From Inhella inkyongensis (lineage in GTDB: Bacteria; Pseudomonadota; Gammaproteobacteria; Burkholderiales; Burkholderiaceae_C), in the NCBI RefSeq assembly GCF_005952805.1, contig NZ_CP040709.1, forward strand, positions 124,001 to 188,000: a DNA stretch of 64,000 nucleotides, read 5' to 3'. Below, piece after piece: positions 58,570 to 64,000 of this stretch. The notes beneath the pieces were generated by a model, which was not told where the DNA came from, made no database searches, and saw nothing but the letters and a program-made list of their open reading frames with translations. Both the position numbers and the translations under genes were made by a program. How positions within the stretch are numbered: position 1 is the first letter of the stretch; each line of letters begins with the position of its first letter.

Positions 58570-59121
58570 TCAAGCTGGCGCGTTTCGACGTTCCGCTTCC
58601 TTGAACCAGGCGTTGACCAGCCTGCGCAGGCGCGCCTGCTTGTCCGCGTCCACCGGCAGGTTGGGCAGCAGGGTCAAAACGGCATCCAGGCTCAACAAGC
58701 GGTGCACAAAGAGCAGGGTGCAGAACGCCCGATCCTTGGGCCGCCCTGCCGAAGCCTTGGCCAGGAATAGGTCGGGAAGATCCAGGCAATAGGCCACTCG
58801 ATCGTCCGTGTTGGCGTTCTGAATGCGATGCAGCCGGGTCTGCCAGCCGCTGGGCAGATCGGCCGTGCTCGCGTCCACCGCCTGGGCGTAATAGCCGTGG
58901 GTGGTGTGAAAGTCGGAACCTTCGCCAATGGCACCCTCTATGGCGTCACCCAATGCCGGTTCAGTCCAGGGGTAGATGTCGGCCTCCATCGACACCGTGA
59001 GATCGGCTGGCGCATTCGGCACCGCACCGAGGATGGACTGGCTACCAATGACCATGAACTCATATTGGTTCGTGATTCGGCCAGCGGCACGAATGATGTG
59101 TTCCAGTTGCTCGCGAGTCAT
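58570..59121 (-). CDS. Nucleotidyltransferase-fold protein (DUF6036/AbiEii-like), likely toxin
   Basis: A 183-residue protein. EFMVIGSQSILGAVPNAPADLTVSMEADIYPW has the GS...(S/D)xD pattern of a minimal nucleotidyltransferase core, and LFLAKASAGRPKDRAFCTLLFVHRLL is the downstream K..AGR.KD segment seen in DUF6036/AbiEii-type proteins. Such proteins are toxins or modify tRNA or proteins with nucleotides. Its ATG overlaps the stop of the upstream XRE gene (59118-59121), forming a coupled pair. Activity is inferred. Confidence 0.75.
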   Translation of the reverse strand: MTREQLEHIIRAAGRITNQYEFMVIGSQSILGAVPNAPADLTVSMEADIYPWTEPALGDAIEGAIGEGSDFHTTHGYYAQAVDASTADLPSGWQTRLHRIQNANTDDRVAYCLDLPDLFLAKASAGRPKDRAFCTLLFVHRLLSLDAVLTLLPNLPVDADKQARLRRLVNAWFKEAERRNAPA

Positions 59122-59795
59122 GCCGGCGCGCCATCGGCATCGGTGCCCAGGGTCAGTCCGGCTTTGAGCTCGCGCACCTGGCTCAGCACGGCCTCACGCT
59201 CTTCGGAGCTCAGTACCGCCAGCAGGGGCGAGGCCTGGCGCAACTGCTGAGCCAGTGCCGACCGGCCCAGCGCCTTGCCCCAGGCGCGCTCCTTCAAGAT
59301 GCGATCCCACTCGATCAACAAGGGCCGGGAGCGCGGATCGGCCGTGGCCTGCCAGCTTTCCAGAGTGTCCTGGGCCCGCACGATCAGTTCGGGCTGTTGC
59401 TTGAGCTTGGATACGGCCTGTGCATGCAGGGCATGGCTTTGCAAGTCCTGCAGGCGATGGCGCGAGGAGTCGACCTGAATCTGCACGGAGACGCGCGGCA
59501 CCGGGCGGCGCGAACGCGCCCCGGCCGTGGTGGGCGGCGGGGGCTGCTGAAAGTCGCCAGCCAGCAGCGCCAAATCGCCGGCTACTCCCAGAGCGGACAT
59601 GACCTTCAGATAGGTGCCGATGGCGGGGCCGGGATCACCCGCTTCCACCGCCCGCAAGGTGTTGCGGGTGGTGCCCAGGCGTTCCGCCAACTCGCTCGCC
59701 GTCAGGCCCTGCGCCAGGCGCAGACTCCGGAGCCGGTCGCCCAGTTGCAGCAACAGCTGACGCTCCAGCAGAGGGGCATTCTTTGAAGTGATCAT
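59118..59795 (-). CDS. XRE-family regulator, likely antitoxin of the nucleotidyltransferase pair
   Basis: A 225-residue protein. The HTH is residues 15-70 (LLQLGDRLRSLRLAQGLTASELAERLGTTRNTLRAVEAGDPGPAIGTYLKVMSALG). The long C-terminal region (about 95-225), with SRHRLQDLQSHALHAQAVSKLKQQPELIVRAQDTLESW and WDRILKERAWGKALGRSALAQQLRQASPL, probably contacts the partner. The start lies about 10 bp from a strong inverted repeat (59806-59836), as expected for self-repression. There is no good ribosome site before the ATG. It resembles XRE antitoxins with AbiEii/DUF6036 partners. Confidence 0.78.
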   Translation of the reverse strand: MITSKNAPLLERQLLLQLGDRLRSLRLAQGLTASELAERLGTTRNTLRAVEAGDPGPAIGTYLKVMSALGVAGDLALLAGDFQQPPPPTTAGARSRRPVPRVSVQIQVDSSRHRLQDLQSHALHAQAVSKLKQQPELIVRAQDTLESWQATADPRSRPLLIEWDRILKERAWGKALGRSALAQQLRQASPLLAVLSSEEREAVLSQVRELKAGLTLGTDADGAPA

Positions 59796-59805
59796 TTGGG
59801 CAGAT

Positions 59806-59836
59806 AACTAACCGTTTTGGCAATTTTTGGTTAGTT
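59806..59836. promoter_or_regulatory. Inverted-repeat operator for the XRE/nucleotidyltransferase pair
   Basis: AACTAACC (59806-59813) and GGTTAGTT (59829-59836) form perfect 8-bp arms across 15 bp, in an A/T-rich patch about 10 bp upstream of the XRE start. Typical for antitoxin autoregulation. Confidence 0.7.
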
Positions 59837-59896
59837 TACTGCGCATGTGCTGGGATATTTCAACTGCTGCGAACGGCTCATCACAGCCTGGCTTTA

Positions 59897-59938
59897 TTGA
59901 CCTAGAACAAGAACCTTCTTTGGCGCTCGGCCTATGGT
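59897..59938 (+). promoter_or_regulatory. Anr-type promoter of first DUF2249 gene
   Basis: Box TTGACCTAGAACAA (59897-59910; one mismatch in the second half-site), 22-bp gap, TATGGT (59933-59938). Predicted start about 59945, 23 nt before the DUF2249 ATG. Confidence 0.6.
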
Positions 59939-59967
59939 GGCGGCCTTCCAATCTCAGCACAACCGCC

Positions 59968-60279
59968 ATGGACCCGCACGCCTGTTTGGATTTGCGCAGC
60001 GCGCCCGCGCGCGAACGGCATCGTCCCGTGTTCACCGCCTTCGACGGACTGAAGCTCGGCGCCACGATGGAGCTGACGGATGCCCGCGACCTGCGCTCAC
60101 TGCGCGCCTTGCTGGACGCCGCGCGTCCCGGCGCCTTTGATTGGTCGGTGATGGAGGATGGCCCCAGCACCTGGTCGGTGCGGGTGGCCAAGACCAAGGG
60201 CTTCAATATGGATGGCTGTGCCGGATGCAGTTGCAACTGCGGCGGCGCGCGCTTGGCGGCGCAATGCGAGATGCTGTGA
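59968..60279 (+). CDS. DUF2249 domain protein with Cys-rich tail (copy 1)
   Basis: A 103-residue protein starting MDPHACLDLRSAPARERHRPVFTAFDGLKLGATMELTDARDL. Conserved DUF2249 segments include RHRPVFTAFDGL and FDWSVMEDGPSTWSVRVAK. The C-terminus MDGCAGCSCNCGG has four Cys suited to a metal or cluster. DUF2249 genes often occur with denitrification or nitric-oxide genes. An upstream in-frame extension to 59827 crosses the promoter and is rejected. A second paralogue follows 88 bp later. Confidence 0.87.
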   Translation: MDPHACLDLRSAPARERHRPVFTAFDGLKLGATMELTDARDLRSLRALLDAARPGAFDWSVMEDGPSTWSVRVAKTKGFNMDGCAGCSCNCGGARLAAQCEML

Positions 60280-60286
60280 CGCGCAG

Positions 60287-60328
60287 TTGAACTGGTTCAA
60301 GGTCAAGCGCAAGGCCCGCACCTAGTCT
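60287..60328 (+). promoter_or_regulatory. Anr-type promoter of second DUF2249 gene and ubiUVT
   Basis: Box TTGAACTGGTTCAA (60287-60300), a near-perfect palindrome; 22-bp gap; TAGTCT (60323-60328). Predicted start about 60335, 33 nt before the ATG at 60368. Confidence 0.7.
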
Positions 60329-60367
60329 GCGGGCCTTGTTGTTTTTGCCTTGTTCGGGTGCCGCGCC

Positions 60368-60673
60368 ATGAGCGAATCGAATCTGCTGGACCTGCGGTCC
60401 ATTCCCCCGTCCCAGCGCCATCCGCTGATCTTCTCGACCTTTGACGCGCTGGACACCGGCGCTGCCTTCGAGATCGTCAACGACCACGACCCGGTGCCGC
60501 TCTATATGCAGTTCGAGCGCAGCCGCCTGGGCCAGTTCGACTGGCGCTATGTGGTGGCTGGCCCGGACGAGTGGCAGATCCGCATCAGCCGCAAGGCCTC
60601 CGCCGGCACGCCGCGCAGCGGTAGCGAGGGCGGCGAATGCTGCGGCGTGTGTACCTGCCGTGGCGGTCGTTAA
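60368..60673 (+). CDS. DUF2249 domain protein with Cys-rich tail (copy 2)
   Basis: A 101-residue paralogue of the upstream DUF2249 gene. SESNLLDLRSIPPSQRHPLIFSTFDALDTGAAFEIVNDHDPVPLYMQFE and FDWRYVVAGPDEWQIRISRK match the domain, and the end GGECCGVCTCRGG is again Cys-rich. It overlaps the GTG start of ubiU by 14 bp, tying it to the anaerobic ubiquinone genes. Possibly a metal or nitrosyl-handling factor; biochemical role unknown. Confidence 0.87.
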   Translation: MSESNLLDLRSIPPSQRHPLIFSTFDALDTGAAFEIVNDHDPVPLYMQFERSRLGQFDWRYVVAGPDEWQIRISRKASAGTPRSGSEGGECCGVCTCRGGR

Positions 60674-61682
60674 GCCCCAGCTGGTCTGCCCGGCGGGCTC
60701 GCTGCGTGCGCTCACCCTGGCCGTCGAAGCCGGGGCCGACGCGGTCTATCTGGGCCTGAAGGACGCGACCAACGCGCGTAACTTCGCCGGGCTGAACTTC
60801 GATGACGCCCAGGTGGCGGAAGGCGTGCGCTTTGCGCATGCGCGCGGTGCCGAAGTGCTGATGGCGCTCAACACCTATGCCGACGCGCGCGACCCGCTGC
60901 CCTGGCGCCGCGCCGTGGACCGCGCCGCCCGCCTGGGGGCCGATGCCTTGATCGTGGCCGACAGCGGGGTGCTGGCCTATGCGCGCGACCACCACCCGCA
61001 GCTGCGCCTGCACCTCTCCGTGCAAGCCTCGGCCACCAGCTACGAGGCCATCGAGTACTACCGCGAGCGCTATGGCATTCAGCGCGCCGTGCTGCCGCGC
61101 GTGCTGACCCTGCAGCAGGTGGAGCAGGTGATCCGCCACACCTCGGTGCCACTGGAAGTGTTCGGCTTCGGCAGCCTGTGCGTGATGGTCGAGGGGCGCT
61201 GTGCGCTCTCCAGCTACGCCACCGGTCAGTCACCCAACACCGCCGGCGTGTGCTCGCCGCCTTCAGCGGTGCGCTGGCACGAGACCGCAGAGGGGGTGGA
61301 GGCGCGCCTGAACGGCGTGCTGATCGACCGCTACGGCCCTGCCGAGCCGCGCGGTTACCCCACCCTGTGCAAGGGTCGCTTCGATGTCGCCGGCACGCCC
61401 GCCGACTACGCGCTGGAGGAACCCACCAGCCTCAACACCCTGGCCCTGCTGCCGCAGCTGATCGAGGCCGGCGTGGCCGCCATCAAGATCGAAGGCCGTC
61501 AGCGCAGCCCCAGCTATGTGCAGGGCGTGACCCAGGTCTGGCGCGCCGCCATCGACTCGGCCTGGGCCGACGCCCAAGGCAGCGGTCGCTACAGCGTGCA
61601 GCCGCAATGGAGCAATGAGTTGGGCCGTTGGGCCGAAGGGCAGCAACACACCCTGGGTGCCTACGACCGCCCCTGGAGATGA
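60660..61682 (+). CDS. ubiU: O2-independent ubiquinone hydroxylation factor UbiU (U32 family)
   Basis: A 340-residue protein (GTG start; overlapping upstream gene). Forms a complex with UbiV for oxygen-independent hydroxylation steps of ubiquinone. The U32 fold is seen in LVCPAGSLRALTLAVEAGADAVYLGLKDATNARNFAG and HLSVQASATSYEAIEYY. The 4Fe-4S ligands are Cys174, Cys181, Cys198 and Cys237, with spacings 7, 17 and 39 as I recall for the E. coli protein (C169, C176, C193, C232). Coupled to ubiV by ATGA. Confidence 0.93.
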   Translation: MAVVKPQLVCPAGSLRALTLAVEAGADAVYLGLKDATNARNFAGLNFDDAQVAEGVRFAHARGAEVLMALNTYADARDPLPWRRAVDRAARLGADALIVADSGVLAYARDHHPQLRLHLSVQASATSYEAIEYYRERYGIQRAVLPRVLTLQQVEQVIRHTSVPLEVFGFGSLCVMVEGRCALSSYATGQSPNTAGVCSPPSAVRWHETAEGVEARLNGVLIDRYGPAEPRGYPTLCKGRFDVAGTPADYALEEPTSLNTLALLPQLIEAGVAAIKIEGRQRSPSYVQGVTQVWRAAIDSAWADAQGSGRYSVQPQWSNELGRWAEGQQHTLGAYDRPWR

Positions 61683-62623
61683 CGATGCAATTGACCATCG
61701 GACCCCTGCTGTATTGGTGGCCGCGCGCCGCGTTGATGGACTTCTACGCGCAGGTGGCCGAAGGCCCGGCGCAGACCGTGGTGCTGGGCGAGCTGGTGTG
61801 CTCGCGGCGCAACGAGTTCAAGTTCGACGATTGGGTGGCACTGGGCCGTGAGTTGGCGGTGGCTGGCAAGCGCGTGGTGCTGGCCACCCAGGCTCTGGTG
61901 ATGAGCGAGGCCGAGTTGCGCAGCTTGCGGCGCCTGTGCGAGCAAGACGAGTTCGCGGTCGAAGCCGGCGATGCCTCGGCGTTGCGGGTGCTGGCCGCCG
62001 CCGCCGCGGCCGACCCCAGCCGCCAGCCCTTTGTGCTGGGGCCTCACATCAACATCTACAACCGGGCCGCGCTGGAAGAACACGCCGCGTTGGGGGCTGG
62101 CCACTGGGTGGCGCCGGTGGAGCTGGCGTTGGACGCGGTGGGCGCCATCAATCCGCCCGCCGAGCCGGTGCTGGGCATTGACGGCCCGATCCGCACCGAG
62201 GTGTTTGCGTTCGGCCGCCTGCCCCTGGCCTTTTCGGCGCGCTGCTTCACGGCCCGCCACCACCGCCTGAGCAAGGACGGCTGCGAGTTCCGTTGCCGCG
62301 ATGACGCCGATGGCCTGTTGCTGCAGACCACCGAAGGCCAGCCCTTTTTGGCCCTGAATGGCATCCAGAGCCAGAGTGCGGCGCTGCAGTGCCTGATCAC
62401 CCAGACCGGCGCGCTGCGACGCGCGGGGGTGAGCAGTCTGCGGCTCTCGCCCTGCGGGTTGGGCTTCGCGCGCGTGGTCGAGCTGTTCCAGGCCGTGCTG
62501 ACCCAAAGCCTGTGCGCACGCGAGGCCTTGGCCGAGCTGCGCCAGCTGCCCCTGCCCGGCACGCTGGTGGATGGCTTCGCCCGCCGTCATGCGGGCCTGG
62601 AAGAAGTGATGGATCCCGCATGA
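61679..62623 (+). CDS. ubiV: O2-independent ubiquinone hydroxylation factor UbiV (U32 family)
   Basis: A 314-residue partner of UbiU, starting MTMQLTIGPLLYWW; its ATG overlaps the ubiU stop. Four Cys (Cys41 in LVCSRRNE; Cys189, Cys202 and Cys206 in ARCFTARHHRLSKDGCEFRC) match the UbiV cluster pattern (final spacings 13 and 4, as recalled for E. coli). GPHINIYNRAALEEH and PVELALDAV are further U32 parts. Needed for ubiquinone synthesis without oxygen. Confidence 0.93.
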   Translation: MTMQLTIGPLLYWWPRAALMDFYAQVAEGPAQTVVLGELVCSRRNEFKFDDWVALGRELAVAGKRVVLATQALVMSEAELRSLRRLCEQDEFAVEAGDASALRVLAAAAAADPSRQPFVLGPHINIYNRAALEEHAALGAGHWVAPVELALDAVGAINPPAEPVLGIDGPIRTEVFAFGRLPLAFSARCFTARHHRLSKDGCEFRCRDDADGLLLQTTEGQPFLALNGIQSQSAALQCLITQTGALRRAGVSSLRLSPCGLGFARVVELFQAVLTQSLCAREALAELRQLPLPGTLVDGFARRHAGLEEVMDPA

Positions 62624-63060
62624 GCACATCCCTATCCCTTCCCGCCCTGCCCGCAGCGCTGCGCGCCGGCTGGCGCCGCCTGCCCACCCAGCCGCCCTCC
62701 GCCTTGTTGGCGGCGGCGCTCAACCGCCTGCTGCTGCCGCGCCTGGAGCCGGACCAGCGCCAGGCGCTGGCGGGGCAGATCGTCGAGGTGGAGGTGCTGG
62801 AGCTGGGCCTGCGCGTGCGCTTAGCGCTGGAGGCGGCGGGCTTTCGCGCCGCCGCGACGGAGGGCATCGCCACCGTCACCCTGCGCGCCCGTGCCGACGC
62901 CCTGTGGCGGCTGCTGTGCGGGCAGGACGACGCCGACCGCCTCTTCTTCGAGCGCGCCCTGGTGATGGAGGGCGACACCGAATACGGACTGGTGCTCAAG
63001 AACACCTTGGATGCCATCGGCCCCCTGATACCGGCACTGTCTCCACGCGGCACGCACTGA
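62620..63060 (+). CDS. ubiT: Ubiquinone biosynthesis accessory factor UbiT (SCP2 domain)
   Basis: A 146-residue SCP2-like lipid-binding protein overlapping ubiV (62620-62623). The C-terminal part (EGIATVTLRARADALWRLLCGQDDADRLFFERALVMEGDTEYGLVLKNTLDAIG) matches the UbiT sterol-carrier fold that binds ubiquinone intermediates under anaerobic conditions, replacing UbiJ. Completes a ubiUVT unit driven from the promoter at 60287-60328. Confidence 0.91.
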   Translation: MSTSLSLPALPAALRAGWRRLPTQPPSALLAAALNRLLLPRLEPDQRQALAGQIVEVEVLELGLRVRLALEAAGFRAAATEGIATVTLRARADALWRLLCGQDDADRLFFERALVMEGDTEYGLVLKNTLDAIGPLIPALSPRGTH

Positions 63061-63152
63061 ACCCAAGCGTGCGGTAATGCCGGCCCGGTGGTTGTCCGGG
63101 CGCCGTTCGCCCCCCAGAATGGACCGCAGGTGCCTGTCAAGGAGTCGGGGCC

Positions 63153-63950
63153 ATGCGCAAGCTGGGTTGGGGGTGGCGCGCCGGATTGCTGGCGCTGGGT
63201 CTGCTGGGGGCCAGCGCGGCGTGGTCGGGTGAGGTGCTGAGCCGGGTCACTCTGAGCGGCACCTTGCGGGTCTGCATCTGGCCGGACTACTACGGCATCA
63301 GCTATCGCGAACCGGCCACCGGGCAGTTGAGCGGCATCGACATCGACCTCGCGCGCGAACTGGCCCGCGAGCTGGACCTCAAGCTCGAGCACATCGACTC
63401 CTCTTTCGCGGCCCTGATCACCGACCTGCACAGCGACCGCTGTGACGTCGCGATGTTTGCCGTGGGCATGCTGCCCGAGCGCATGCAGCGTTTGCGCTTC
63501 ACCCGGCCCTATTTGCGCAGCGGCATTTATGCCGTCACCCACAAGGGCAGCGCCATCGTCGGGGAGTGGAGCGACATTGATCGCCCCGGCGTGCGCGTGG
63601 GGGTGCAGGCCGGCACCTTCATGGAGCCGGTGATGGCCAAGACCCTGCGCCAGGCTCAGTTGGTCACCGTGCGCCCGCCCGACACCCGCGAGCGCGAATT
63701 GGCCAGCGGTCGCATCGACGTGTTCATGACCGACTATCCCTACAGCCGGCGCCTGTTGGACAAGGTGGAGTGGGCCCAGCTGATCACCCCGCCCGAGCCT
63801 TTCAATCCGCTGCCCTATGCCTATGCCGTGAAGCCGGGAGACGAGGCCTGGCTGGAGCGCATCGACGGCTTCGTGCGCCGGGTGCAGAAAGATGGCCGGC
63901 TGCTGGAGGCGGCCCGCCGCCATGGTCTGAAGGACATCGTGGTGCGATGA
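63153..63950 (+). CDS. Periplasmic solute-binding protein (family 3)
   Basis: A 265-residue secreted protein with signal peptide ending ASAAWSG. SBP_bac_3 features are GTLRVCIWPDYYGISYREPATGQLSGIDIDLARELARELDLKL, SDRCDVAMFAVGMLPERMQRLRFTRPYLRSG and RVGVQAGTFMEPVMAKTL. It lies 92 bp after ubiT. Its stop overlaps the start of the next truncated gene (63947-63950), so the pair may be a sensor system rather than a transporter; no permease is visible. Confidence 0.85.
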   Translation: MRKLGWGWRAGLLALGLLGASAAWSGEVLSRVTLSGTLRVCIWPDYYGISYREPATGQLSGIDIDLARELARELDLKLEHIDSSFAALITDLHSDRCDVAMFAVGMLPERMQRLRFTRPYLRSGIYAVTHKGSAIVGEWSDIDRPGVRVGVQAGTFMEPVMAKTLRQAQLVTVRPPDTRERELASGRIDVFMTDYPYSRRLLDKVEWAQLITPPEPFNPLPYAYAVKPGDEAWLERIDGFVRRVQKDGRLLEAARRHGLKDIVVR

Positions 63951-64000
63951 GCAACGCCTACGCCGGCCGCCACCGCCAGCGCCTGTTGCACTGGATGGAT
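63947..64000 (+). CDS. Truncated gene at window end
   Basis: An ATG overlapping the previous stop opens MSNAYAGRHRQRLLHWMD and continues past base 64000. Only 18 residues are visible, too few to identify. By analogy with the other solute-binding-protein pair in this window it might encode a signalling enzyme, but that is speculation. Confidence 0.6.
   Translation, partial: MSNAYAGRHRQRLLHWMD

Noticed and set aside
1..64000. CRISPR arrays, tRNA/rRNA genes, insertion sequences, prophage
   Set aside because: No regular spaced repeats, no cloverleaf or rRNA sequence and no transposase, integrase or phage structural gene were seen.

Overview
The window is a dense, GC-rich bacterial chromosome segment with about 75 protein genes, many overlapping by 4 bp (ATGA/GTGA), and no rRNA, tRNA, CRISPR array, prophage or insertion sequence that I can see. 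Gene content points to a betaproteobacterium of the order Burkholderiales (Roseateles/Rubrivivax/Inhella-like group). The indicators are the mnmG-rsmG-parA block, a short (type 2) ArgC, a TfpX/TfpZ-type pilin accessory protein, a full System I cytochrome c maturation operon, and the O2-independent ubiquinone genes ubiUVT. Genus assignment is inference.

Layout. 1-9.1 kb: partial S9 peptidase, a large TonB-dependent receptor, an alpha/beta hydrolase with a membrane protein, argC, a YceI protein and a PLA2-like lipoprotein. 9.1-15.4 kb: chromosome-partitioning block on the minus strand (Phd/PIN toxin-antitoxin pair, mnmG, an isochorismatase-like hydrolase, rsmG, parA, a GNAT protein, a dienelactone hydrolase). 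It holds two parS-like palindromes inside mnmG and rsmG but no parB. 15.5-22.5 kb: DUF1993, GFA and Crp/Fnr genes, then an arsenic cluster: arsA leftward; arsR, arsI, a fatty-acid-hydroxylase-fold gene, arsC and an aquaglyceroporin rightward. No ArsB/Acr3 pump is present. 22.4-25.8 kb: cytochrome b561, two-component system, thioredoxin and a 40-residue membrane peptide. 25.8-41.4 kb: mixed housekeeping and accessory genes (deacetylase, cupin, racemase, esterases, universal stress protein, Ste24-like protease, a substrate-binding protein overlapping a TPR-GGDEF cyclase, EF-hand protein, acetyl-CoA hydrolase). 41.5-48 kb: an alpha/beta-hydrolase-metacaspase fusion, TfpX/Z, two proteins with full or partial RelA/SpoT-like motifs (one in a visibly lower-GC insertion), and an FKBP lipoprotein.

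48.1-55 kb: ccmABCDEFGHI read leftward. It is fully overlapping except for one gap between ccmD and ccmE that holds a roughly 525-bp near-palindromic repeat. 55-63 kb: an apparent anaerobic/nitrosative regulon (nitronate monooxygenase-like, nnrS, two DUF2249 genes, ubiU, ubiV, ubiT). Several of its promoters share a TTGA-N6-TCAA (FNR/Anr-type) box followed, after exactly 22 bp, by a TAGTCT-like -10 element. The ccm operon and a universal stress gene have similar boxes. An XRE/nucleotidyltransferase pair with its own inverted-repeat operator sits inside this region. The window ends in a second solute-binding protein overlapping a truncated gene.

Best candidates for undescribed biology are the shared-geometry Anr-type regulon joining DUF2249, NnrS and UbiUVT, the pump-less arsenic cluster with a Cys-tailed fatty-acid-hydroxylase-fold protein, the hydrolase-metacaspase fusion, and the palindromic element inside ccm.
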